In this document: one piece after another, positions 55,401-64,000 of the stretch | Layout: every line of letters begins with the position of its first letter | Numbering within the stretch: position 1 is the stretch's first letter | Assembly (NCBI GenBank): GCA_030248065.1 | Contig: JASAMV010008408.1 | Location: 1 to 64,000 of the forward strand | Length of the DNA: 64,000 nt | DNA from: Rhynchonema sp. JSB1_4 | Lineage: Eukaryota > Nematoda > Chromadorea > Monhysterida > Xyalidae | Reading direction: 5' to 3' | Made by a program: the position numbers and the translations under genes | Notes under the pieces: generated by a model | Told to the model about the DNA's origin: nothing | The model's database searches: none | What the model saw: only the letters and a program-made list of their open reading frames with translations

Positions 55401-58151
55401 TCTTGTGAATGTACAGCCAGTTGGCTAATGCCTTGACGTCTTTCCTGTTAGGCTGTTGCATAATTTCGTGCTATGCCCCGCATAGACTCCCCCATTGCAG
55501 ATCAAAGTGATCGATTACGGGACCAACCGACAGGGAAACGACAGAGTTCGTGAATTACAATGCTTGGCTCAAAGCATTTTGCAAAATGCTTCCTTATTTT
55601 ACAACTAGATCAGAAATCATTTGAAAATAATATTAGTGGTCGGGCTTTTGTATTTTTGACAGGTTGTTCCCCATTTTAGCAAGCAGATTGGCGAACGTTC
55701 ACGACCTGGTTTAACAGAGCGTACGAAGATCGATTTCTGTCATTTGGACCGTCTGACGAGCTAAAGGGTAAGATGGCTGTGTTCAAAGTTATTGATAGTC
55801 GGTGATGTAGCGTTCGACAGGTCGGCTGCAAACCTAGGTCGGTTACCTTATGTACTGTAAAATCCATACCACAAACTAAGCTATCAATGGCTACCATGTC
55901 CGAACATGTGCCAAAAAGTGGTCATTTTAGTGTCAAAACAGCCATTTTATGGTCCAAAATGGTCAAATATTCTCTTATTTCTGCTAACATGCGGGAAATT
56001 ACAAATTTTAAGGCGTATTTGAGCATAATTATTATATACTAGACCCGGCTAAAATTTCGCGCCCGCGCACCCTGGGCTATCCGAAAACCAGTTAGCATTC
56101 CCAAAGCTACCCGTGACAATTGAACCGATGCCCCGATGGAGTTGGCCACAGACACACACATACGTCTTCCTGTTTTAGTAGTATAGAATTTTATACCCCT
56201 AAGACCACATGGACCAATACCCACCCAAATCGGCATACCCTCCCAGCTCCAACCTAGCTTAACCTATCCAGCTAGTATGACTACCAGCCGAACCATCTGC
56301 ATCACTCTTGATAGCCCACGTGACCGAGTCTTATTCTATAATTTGATTACTAAAACTAAAACTAAAACTGCCCAAAAAATAAGATTTCGCCAAAATAACG
56401 CGCAACAAAAAGATCGAACGTTTTGCTGACGTGGAGGGACATCCGTTTTTGGACAAGGCCGATGAAGAAGGTCATTCGTTGAAGAAAATGGTACGGGAAA
56501 TGGAACACGAAAAAGTTGACCGTTATTCGCCTGGAAATGATGAAAGTTAGTCAAGTTGAAATTATTCAATGACGATTCCGTGCCAAATTATCCGTTGGGA
56601 GACACAACGCCTATGAGGTGTGCGGCGCACCATGGTTTGTTGGTTACGTACGTACTGTATTCACCAATGTTCGAACGACATCTCGGATCTCGATCTCGAA
56701 GGGATCTTCGGATTCCGATTTAAAATTCAGACTGACTTTCATTCGTCTATTTTTACCATGCGCATGAAATAGATAAACATTCATGGGACAGGTCGAAGTC
56801 GATTAGCATCTGCATTGGTTCAAGGCTTTGACGACGGTGTAGAGGAGCTTGGATCAGACACAAGCCTAGGATTGGTAGAAACGCACACTTGTGCGCACCG
56901 ACACGAGCTACAACCGATATATACAACACTGTAGGCAGTTGTAAATAATTGTTGTGGATAGTCATGCTTGCCATTTGGTCAAAGCTTCGTCTGGTTAGGC
57001 GGTCCGGTTAAGTGTGGTGTTCTTTATAAGCTTTGATAAAAGCCAAATTACAAAAAAAACCACAAACGGAAAAAATCTCGAAATCTTCATCTCGAAATCT
57101 TTGGTGATCTCGATGTCGATCCAGATAAGCAATCGTGATCTCGGTCCAGATAAAAAGAGACCTCGACAAGAGATCTCGTTTGAACACTGCTGTTTACATT
57201 GCTTATTCGTGAATTACTTATTTAGTTTAACCAAACGGTAGTTAATCACAAGTCAATCACCACGCTTGTCGGAAAAGTTAGGATTTAGCATGCAACAACC
57301 AACGCACTGTGCCGCTACGCTAAATCACGTGATACCAACAGAATGGGCGGGGCTTCTGACAGGCATTTTCAAAACGTGAAACTCATGTAAAGGGGTAAGA
57401 GGCGAAACACACCCCCCCCCCCACCCCCCCCCCCCTATATAGCTCGACTAGCTTATTTTGTGTGTTTTCTCTCTTTACTTTAGCTTTCCTGTAACACCGT
57501 ACATAACCTATCCCGTCTTCAACAACAGATAAAGGACAACAGTGAGGCATTGAGGTTTGGGAAACTCACAAAGACTTACGCTGGCTTGAAACTAGGCAAT
57601 TACACGATAATTACGACTGTAGCTTTACACAGAACACATCATTTTTTTGCATAAATATCCGACATTTGGACTGCACAAAGCTAGTCTGGACATCCTTAAG
57701 GATACTGTGGCGATAAACACACACTCGGGTTTCACATCAACATCCGGGTGATACTTGACGCACCATGCTGAACATGGTTGTGTTTAAGTGCCGTTTGCTG
57801 AAAATTAAATATATGATTCACGTGCAAACATGAACAACAACATCAGTGACAATTATATTAGTATCAGTCACATTGCTTATTTACATTGTACCACTTTACA
57901 GAGGGAGGTCACAAGCTCATCGTCAGTGAGAATGTACCGGACGTCCGTGTTATCCTGAAAATTGCTCAATTTGGTCTTTAATAGCATAATATTATTTAGG
58001 TTTGGAACTAAACGAAGTGAAGGCGCACATGAAGCACCAATTGTCGACGAAAACACTTTTGCGAAAACATGTAAACAAACAGTTGAAGGATTTCGCGCGA
58101 AAATATCACCAAAGGAGCAGCATACGGAAACAGTTGGTGCAAGTCCGATAA
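46635..58151 (+). CDS. Secreted PAK/STE20-like kinase homologue, copy 1 (catalytic Asp lost)
   Basis: Nine exons, 46635-46837, 49346-49508, 50615-50793, 51093-51153, 55501-55587, 55680-55767, 56384-56545, 57902-57925 and 58000-58151, keep one frame of 372 residues. A signal peptide (LIIAMFLWFVATPCYS) precedes an N-lobe with a partial glycine loop (GVHGAVFKARD), VAIK, and NELRFMK (alpha-C). The hinge LWIVMEYVGGGTLRSLL is PAK-like. The catalytic loop reads HGNIHSNN: the HRD Asp is Asn and the Lys is His. DFG is DYG. The APE and D-x-W-S region is absent. HPFLDKADEEGH resembles the end of the kinase fold. The tail LRKHVNKQLKDFARKYH is basic and helical. Exon 5 would need a GC donor. It is likely a pseudokinase. 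Introns carry many elements. Confidence 0.7.
47223..47403. mobile_element. Foldback element of TTCCGGAAAT motifs, second copy
   Basis: TAAGGGCGAACTTAAGTTAA on the left pairs with TCTAAGGTCGCCCTTA on the right. The body repeats TCCGGAAATATTTCCGG. It abuts the F2 element at TTAA. It lies in intron 1 of kinase copy 1. Confidence 0.65.
47400..48485. mobile_element. TTAA-flanked palindromic element, family F2 (copy b)
   Basis: AGCTGCTGGTTAACAACCC and the complementary GGGTTGTTAACCAGCACCT lie between TTAA at 47400 and 48482. Arms and centre match 8212-9303. Confidence 0.8.
48495..48655. repeat. CTCGAGATCTCG-motif repeat
   Basis: GTGTTCGAACGAGACCGATC opens a tract of degenerate TCTCGAT/CGAGATC units. 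The same terminus and motif recur at 56664-57192. Confidence 0.55.
49664..50254. mobile_element. Foldback element of GCGGAATGCAGAAA motifs
   Basis: GGCTGCGATTAGATAA at the left end and TTATCTAATCGCAGCC at the right end enclose four or more GTGAGCAGATAAACGCGGAA segments in both orientations, plus two copies of the ACGATGACAACTTCCAGC repeat. It lies in intron 2 of kinase copy 1. Confidence 0.65.
50325..50535 (-). repeat. tRNA-derived SINE copy
   Basis: On the minus strand the sequence has a 5' extension shared with 2393-2547, an A-box-like CAGCTCAGTTGG (near 50420-50431) and an exact-looking B box GGTTCGAGTCC (50364-50374). The anticodon arm does not fold well and the 2-71 pair is mismatched, so it is a tRNA-derived repeat and not a working tRNA. 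Confidence 0.7.
51235..52905. mobile_element. Foldback element with G-free loop
   Basis: CTAGGAAAAAGAGCCTAAAC at 51235 pairs with the end at 52905. The arms continue through GATGGTACAAT units to about 51500 and from about 52640. The loop is the G-free tract at 51843-52403. It lies in intron 4 of kinase copy 1. Confidence 0.75.
51843..52403. repeat. 561-base stretch with no G
   Basis: Every base is A, T or C, with A dominating, two poly-A runs of over 30 bases and many short ACAA/ATAA words. The minus strand therefore has no C. It could be low-complexity filler, organelle-like DNA or a sequencing artefact. Confidence 0.9.
52906..54393. other. Intronic DNA, nothing recognised
   Basis: No kinase exon or clear repeat family was seen. 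The minus-strand frames near 53334-53748 have no known domain. Confidence 0.35.
54394..54785. repeat. GGGCCGG-motif GC-rich repeat
   Basis: GACCGGGCC, GCCGGCCC and GGGCCGGGCCGAGCC units dominate. GTGGAGTTGACGGACCGGGC near 54396 is roughly complementary to the right end near 54760-54783, suggesting another motif-built foldback element. Confidence 0.5.
56037..56190 (+). repeat. Dispersed repeat ending CTTCCTGTTTTAGTA
   Basis: Second copy of the repeat at 13007-13175, sharing AAAGCTACCCGTGA and the tail ACACATACGTCTTCCTG. It lies in intron 6 of kinase copy 1. Confidence 0.5.
56664..57192. mobile_element. Foldback element of CTCGATCTCG motifs
   Basis: AATGTTCGAACGACATCTCG on the left and GAGATCTCGTTTGAACACTG on the right are complementary. 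Short tracts of TCTCGAT units lie inside each end. The CAxTG-type termini resemble hAT, but I could not find a clean 8-bp duplication. Confidence 0.55.
57250..57900. other. Intron 7 of kinase copy 1
   Basis: A nearly pure C tract occupies 57412-57435. No exon or transposon ends were recognised. Confidence 0.35.
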
Positions 58152-59009
58152 ATTGATGATTTTGTGACTTTGTAATTTTTATCTGATGGCATGTGTTTTC
58201 TTTGTCAAGACGTTGTGCACCGTCTTTATGTGGCTGTTGTATATTTTTAAAGCGAGGAGCTTATTGTCGACTGACTTAACACATACGACGTTTTTTATAG
58301 TGGAACACTTATCGACCGCATTGTTTAGAAAATTCTTGACCAGCGTAAAGGTCGGTTTATACTTCTGACTGCTCGGCAGTAGCAGTCAGAAAATTGTGAC
58401 TTCCCATCCGATTGACTGCTACCCCATTTATACTCGAGAGCGCAGTCAAAACGATAGCAGACAGGAAAAAAGTATAAATGCGCCGGGCAGTCAAAGTATA
58501 AATGCGCCGGACTGGCAGTCACCGATTCTGACTTCCGGCAGTCAAAAACAGCAAGTTAAAAAGTTTTATCTTTCTGAGCAGTTTTGAGCTGACTCCCGCA
58601 CATGTTTTGGTGTTTATCTGTAGATCTGGATGAGAAAACATGGTTCGTGTCGAAAGAAAAACAGAAGGCACCCCGCGTCATTCTCACCACGACTATTTAG
58701 GTCTTGTTGACTGCCGGGGCCAAATAAGGCACTTTTGAATATCGCTCTGTTGTTTGAATATTCTTTATTTGGCTTTAAAAATTGCCCGTGGCGTTTTTGA
58801 GTTAGTTCCAATAACTGCTGGTGTCATTGACCGAATAGCGAACCCGTGAACTGGTTGCTTTGTTGTATGATCACATCCAAACGTATTTATTGCGTGATTT
58901 CACGGAGTTTTATATGCCTTATATTTTTCTCGTGGTTATTTTTGAAATAAACGGGTCCGACTACATAGGAAAATTAACAAAAATGTGCAAAAAGTTACTT
59001 TTGTCTGCA

Positions 59010-59081
59010 CCATCAAGGTTTGAACCCTCGTGTGACCAAACGCTAGACCGCTATGACACAGAGACGCCTGCTGCCGGCCGC
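59010..59081 (-). repeat. tRNA-like fragment
   Basis: On the minus strand GCGGTCTAGCG followed by GAGGGTTCAAACCTTG resembles pol III A and B boxes at about 30 bases spacing. The anticodon arm is missing, so it is a tRNA-like relic at most. Confidence 0.3.
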
Positions 59082-60040
59082 TTAAAGTGGCTCTACAATT
59101 GAATGTTGACCGCGTTTGTTTGCAGCCATTTTTTTCAGAAAATGAAGGCAAGGTATCAGAAACCCAGATTTAGGGAATGGATTTTCAACTCGTTGCTTTG
59201 TGATCTTTCACGGAGCCCACATATTTTCACAGGAGGAGAAAAAATGAAAAAAAAGTTTGAGGCGGGCCTGTGCAAGACGCAAGGTAATCCAATCTAAGAT
59301 ATTTTCAGCGTTTTACACACAGACGTTTCTCTGTTAAACGAGATATAAAGCATTGCACGAAACGCCAGGTGTGACAAATGATAAACGAAACACTCCGAAA
59401 AATCAAGCCTTTTTGAAGCACCCTTTTACTGCTGTATAATTTTAGGGATCTGCGCACACACACAACAAAGCTTGCCAGCTGAAACATTGCTGTGCTGTCG
59501 CTGTGCTGGCTGTGTGTTGTCGTTGTGTGTGCGCTGTGGAATGGCTGGCTTGCGCATGTTGTGGTAATCATTGTGTGAGCTGTGTAGGGTTTTGAAAAAC
59601 GAAAAGCACATCCTGAACACAGGATAATTAGACGATTTTTATTTGCAATTGACAACTTATTTCATTCACCACAGATGCCTAAAATTATACAACAGTAAAA
59701 GGGTGCTTAAAAAAGGCTTGACTTTTCGGAGTGTTTCGTTTATCATTTGTCACACCTGGCGTTTCGTGCAATGCTTTATATCTCGTTTAGCAGAGAAACG
59801 TCTGTGTGTAAAACGCTGAAAATATCTCAGATTGGATTACCTTGTGTCTTGCACAGGCCCGCCTCAAACTTTTTTTCATTTTTTCTAATCCTGTGAAAAT
59901 ATGTGGGCTCCGTGAAACATCACAAAGCAACGAGTTGAAAATCCATTCCCTAAATCTGGGTTTCTGATATCTTGCCTTCATTTTCCAAAAAAATGGCTGC
60001 GAACAAACGCGGGCAACATTCAATTGTAGAGGCACTTTAA
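59082..60040. mobile_element. TTAA-flanked palindromic element, family F5
   Basis: TTAA at 59082 and 60037 flanks AGTGGCTCTACAATTGAATG and the complementary right end. The arms pair throughout. The centre shares the TTGTGTGAGCTGTGTAGGG block with F2 elements, so F2 and F5 have exchanged central sequence. Confidence 0.75.
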
Positions 60041-60120
60041 CGCGCTATATAATCATAAGCAATGTGTTTGTGGGTGTTGTGTGGTGTGTGTGTGTGTGTT
60101 GCCGCTTTGTGTGCTGTAGC

Positions 60121-60840
60121 CAGGGTTGGATTAAAAATTTTTTTGTTATCGAACTTTTTTTAAAAAAAACTTTTTAAATTTTTTTTTAAAAGTCACTTTT
60201 TTTATTCCGGACCCCCAAAAAATTGGTTTCTTGAGGAATCAAATTTCTGAAATCATGCTAGTAAGGTATGTTCTGAGGGACACTAAAGAGAACTTTTCCA
60301 CTGACTTGCATGTTTACGTAATCACCTGCGATCTAATCCCTTTTGGTCATGACTTTGAGAAATTCGAAGGTAATGTGCGTGTAATGTGGGTATACATACT
60401 GTATGTGACAAAGGGAAGACCACCCTTCTGTTTGTGAATTTGGGAATAAATTTGAAGAAAGATAAAGACTCACACCATAATCACTTTGTGTAACAAAAGC
60501 AACAAATAGCTAATCCACACAACTGCAAACAGGCGAGCAACGTGGTGTGTTGATAGCTTACGACACGCTCAATAACTGTACAGTATACGGTATGGGGTGT
60601 CCTATATTATACATGCAGCTATTGTTGGGATGCCTGGGAACTGTATGAGTCCATCACAACACCATTTTAAACTGAAATATAAGCGCCGCAGGTAAAGAAT
60701 CTGAAAATAACGAAAAAAAGTGAAAAAATAATAAAAAAGTGGACTTACTTTTTAAAATTTTAAAATAAAAAAAGTGGCCAACTTTTTTAAAAAAAATTTT
60801 TTTTTACAAAAATTTTTTTACTTTTTTTAATCCAACCCTG
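60121..60840. mobile_element. hAT-like MITE (copy f)
   Basis: CAGGGTTGGATTAAAA to TTAATCCAACCCTG is flanked by perfect GCTGTAGC duplications (60113-60120 and 60841-60848). It is nested within the 58348-61076 element. Confidence 0.9.
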
Positions 60841-61233
60841 GCTGTAGCTCTCACTGCCTAAAGATCAGGCATACAACACGCGAATTTCTCTTTCTTTCAT
60901 TTTCAAGGGGGGCAGTCGTCGGAAGTCAAAGCCATGGAGGGCAGTCAAAAATGATCGGCAGTCACAGGCAGGCAGCAGGCCAAAGCAGTCATGACTGCCA
61001 ATGACTGCTGACTGCACTTGACTGCAGCAAAATTCTGACTGGTACTGCTCATGAAGTCAGAGTATAAACCGACCTCAATACTTGTTTATTTGGTGTATTG
61101 GATCAGTGGAGTCGAACACTGTTTGTTTCATTGGTTTCTTTGGCGTTCCTTGTTTTTATTTGTTTTTATTGCGTGTTTTTATGTGTTGGTACATTATCAG
61201 TGTTTTGAAATCCAAATACGACACATTTTCATC

Positions 61234-63530
61234 ATGTTGTCACAAAGTTTCATCATCGTAATATTTTTGTGGTTTGTGGCTACGCCTGTTCATTCACTGA
61301 ATCTGAAATGGGGATCTGCGAAACAAGCGAAGGAAAAGATGGCTTTAAAGCGGCTGCAGACCGAGGTCGACGGAATGATGGAGGGCTTCGATGATATCAG
61401 ACACCATTATCGACTGTTGAGATATTTGAATGCCGGGTAAGTGCATCTGAAAGGAGCTAGAATTAACCGGGAACAATGGGTGTTCCACAGAGACAAAAAG
61501 CACACACAATTTTTGCTTCACCGACCGAAAGGCTGTTGAATTGTATTCAACACCACCTTGCAGTGTCCACGGCGCTGTGTTCAAAGCGCGAGATCTCGTC
61601 ACCAACTCCATCGTGGCGATCAAAGTCCAAAAAATTGAGCGCAGAAATCGACCGTCACATCTGTTGAATGAGCTTCGATTGATGAAAACTAGCAATCACC
61701 CGAATTTGCTGCATTATTACAAGGTTCTAAAGTGCCATGAGTTCTGAAGTTACATTATGGCAAAGCACATATTCAGCACATTATTTCTGTTTCTACAAAG
61801 GAAAAGACGCCAAAAACCAGACCAGCTCGAATACTACCAGATCAATGTCATCGCAATTCGATTGCTACAAAACCTTGAGATTTCTGACGAAACTTAATTT
61901 ATTTTGTGCGATAAGCGAAAATAAAAATTTCGCGAAGATAAAATTGGCTACATTTCAGAGTTTCATCGTCGAAGGAAAGGGTGTGCCCGATGAGCTGTGG
62001 ATCGTGATGGAATACGTGGGTGGGGGCACACTTCGCAGTCTACTCGAGCCAACCACAAACCCGCGTGAAATCAGCGAACAACAACTGGCCTACATCGTAC
62101 GATCGGTGCTGGATGCACTCAGATATTTGTTCGATAAGTGAGTGGAATAGGAAATCAGTCAATCAGTAAAACTGTGGTCTAATTAGTCGATAAACTGTTG
62201 GATAAAGCAATAGACGAAAATGACGTTTCAACTCGTCAAAAAAACCAAAAAAGTCAAACCAGTCAGACAAGCAGTTCTTGGGCAATCAATAATTTAACAA
62301 ATAAAATTAATACAACTGTCCAGACATTCAATACGTATATTGCAGAAAGAAACTGATTCACGGTGATATCCATTTTAATAATATCATGCTCACTGACGAT
62401 GGCCAGGTTTGTGGTATTACAAGTTCTGTCAATCAATTGTTTGTATCAAGACTTTCACCGTCCCACTCTCAGTCCATTTTTTGTTCAATTGCAGATTAAG
62501 TTGATCGATTATGGGTTTAGTCGACAAAGCAACGACAGGGTTGGTGCGGCGCAACGTTTGACTCAAAATATTCTGCAAATTGTCTTCATACTTCACATTA
62601 TCTTATAAGATGAGACGCGAAAACAATGTTATTCATCGGGCTATCACCATCTTGACAGGTAGTTTTCCCATTTCAGCAGGCAGATTGGCGAAAATTCACA
62701 TACTGGTTTAACAGAGCGTACGAAGATCGATTCCAGTCATTTGGATCACCATCTGAAGAGCTCAAAAGTAAGATGGATGTGTTCAAAGTTATTGATAGCC
62801 CCTATGGCTGGGCTCTGTTCTATAGTATTTTTTGAACCTTGCCGTTATGCATAAGAAACTGAAACTGAATAATCAGATTTCGTCAAAATAACGCACAATC
62901 AAACGAGCGAACGTTTTGTCGATGTGGAGAAACATCCGTTCTTGGACAAAGCCGATGAAGAAGGCCATTCGCTGAAGGAAATGGTGCGAGAAATGAAACA
63001 CGAAAAACTCGGCGGTTTCTCGACCGGAAATGAGGATGCTGAGAAAAGTTGGTGACGTTTAAATTACTCAAGAACTGATTCGTGCCATATTATCCGTTGA
63101 TAGACAATTACGGACGGAGATCTGTTTAAGAGTTAGCAGGCAGTGGCGTTACAGCCTTGACGAGAGACCCTGGCGTCTCGGCCTGTGTGCGAAAGCAGGC
63201 CGAAACAGACGAACATTACTGCACTCCGTAAATTACATGTGCTGTGCTCCACGTTTTTTCGTTACTTGTCTTTTCAGCGGTGCACAAGGCCATCGTCAGT
63301 GTGAATGTATCGGACCTCCTCGCGATTTCAAAAATTGCTCAATTTCTTCTTGAGTTGCATGATATCCAGGTTTGAAGTCAAAAGAAGTGAAGGCGCTGCT
63401 GAAACATCAACTGGCGCGGAATACAATTTTGAGAAAACTTGCAAACGAACTATTGAAAGAGTTAGCGCGAAAATATCACACAAGAAGCAGGTTGAGGAAA
63501 GCAGGTGCTGTAAATCCGATAAAGAATTGA
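61234..63530 (+). CDS. Secreted PAK/STE20-like kinase homologue, copy 2
   Basis: Nine exons, 61234-61436, 61564-61723, 61959-62137, 62346-62406, 62495-62581, 62677-62767, 62877-63047, 63278-63298 and 63370-63530, keep one frame of 377 residues. A signal peptide (FIIVIFLWFVATPVHS) precedes GVHGAVFKARD, VAIKVQKI, NELRLMK and the PAK-like hinge LWIVMEYVGGGTLRSLL. The catalytic loop is HGDIHFNN (Asp kept, Lys replaced by His), then IDYGFS in place of DFG. The C-lobe is short: no APE or D-x-W-S, then ADWRKFTYWFNRAYEDRF and HPFLDKADEEGH. The basic tail EVKALLKHQLARNTILRK is conserved with copy 1 only in this frame, which supports the 71-base last intron. Activity is doubtful; extracellular delivery is inferred from the signal peptide. 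Introns are short, unlike copy 1. A cytosolic kinase with a membrane anchor is the alternative. Confidence 0.75.
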
Positions 63531-64000
63531 TGTCCTTGTGACTTCGTGATTTTTATCTAATCGTGTGTGATTTGTTTGTCAGAATGTATCACTTCTGTTT
63601 TATGAGGTTCCCGCATCGTGATAACAAGGTATTTATTGTCGACTCCATGAACATTTGGAATTACGACGATTATTTGTAGGAACTTTGGTTGACATCAATG
63701 CGCTCGGGGAATGAAATTAGTTCATTGCATTTATGTTTGCTGGCCCCACTGCCATGGATGTACCGCATCTTTTACGCTGTTCGAACGTCCTAAAGCAACC
63801 GCCACATCTCGTAGAATAGTCTTCTACTCCCGTCCGCTCTTATCACTTGGAGTGCCAAAGGCCAGAAAAAGCCATTGAAACAAAAAAAGTTCTGCTGTTT
63901 CGACTCTGCCTTTTCTTGCTTTAACAAGCGTATTTCAATTAAACTAGCATTTTCACGCTTGTTTGCGAGCATTCGCGATAAATTATGTCAATTTTCCTGG
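63531..64000. other. 3' flank of kinase copy 2
   Basis: No further exon or repeat was recognised before the window ends. Confidence 0.35.

Larger units (their letters stand above)
58348..61076. mobile_element. Large inverted-repeat element of CAGTCA motifs, with nested inserts
   Basis: AGGTCGGTTTATACTTCTGA near 58349 pairs with the complementary AGAGTATAAACCGACCT near 61057-61075. Terminal blocks (58355-58560 and 60905-61060) are rich in GCAGTCA/TGACTGC units. The interior holds the F5 element and a hAT-like MITE. It lies between the two kinase genes. Confidence 0.65.

Noticed and set aside
63305..63541. Frame of 78 codons ending SDKELMSL as the kinase C-terminus
   Set aside because: The alternative frame after a 71-base intron is conserved between both kinase copies; this one is not.

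Overview
The window comes from a eukaryotic, almost certainly animal, nuclear genome. Genes are split by GT-AG introns from about 66 bases to several kilobases. Most of the non-coding DNA is short inverted-repeat elements, hAT-like elements with 8-bp target duplications, and a tRNA-derived SINE. I cannot name the species. All recognised genes are on the + strand and encode secreted or surface proteins, which could suit a parasite or a fast-evolving interface gene cluster, but that is inference. No bacterial operon, phage or CRISPR structure is present.

Layout. (1) About 3.6-33.6 kb: one giant modular gene, rebuilt here by exon matching. More than 30 exons, all starting and ending in phase 1, alternate between an 'A' half-module (C-x-K-P...V-x-W-P...C-x2-G-S) and a 'B' half-module (T-Q-x-V-x-C-x2-G-x-L...A-C-T-G). 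Together they form a chain of four-cysteine modules that loosely resemble CCP/sushi domains. Some B exons carry Ser/Thr/Pro-rich linkers and RRKR-type cleavage motifs. Small Ser/Thr exons and a transmembrane exon ending at 33596 close the gene. The signal-peptide exon was not found and may lie left of the window. (2) 38.0-41.0 kb and 42.2-45.8 kb: two tandem paralogous five-exon genes for small secreted proteins with a PLAT/LH2-like domain. (3) 46.6-58.2 kb and 61.2-63.5 kb: two paralogous nine-exon genes for signal-peptide-bearing PAK/STE20-like kinases with a shortened C-lobe; the first has lost the catalytic Asp. A broken third copy of the N-terminal exon lies at about 36.2-36.4 kb.

Introns and spacers are packed with elements. 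Several unrelated palindromic families share TTAA targets and AGG termini, and nested insertions show the empty site in sibling copies. Six elements with CAGGGTTG-like ends include five with 8-bp duplications. A further group of foldback elements has bodies made of one degenerate short motif, different in each. There are also two long TG microsatellites, a 561-base stretch without a single G and a 174-base stretch without a T, both inside loops of foldback elements.

How the genes work together is not shown by the sequence. The shared theme is duplicated or internally repeated secreted proteins in repeat-rich DNA. Exon boundaries were read by eye from conserved paralogous exons, phase and splice consensus; transcript data would be the decisive test.
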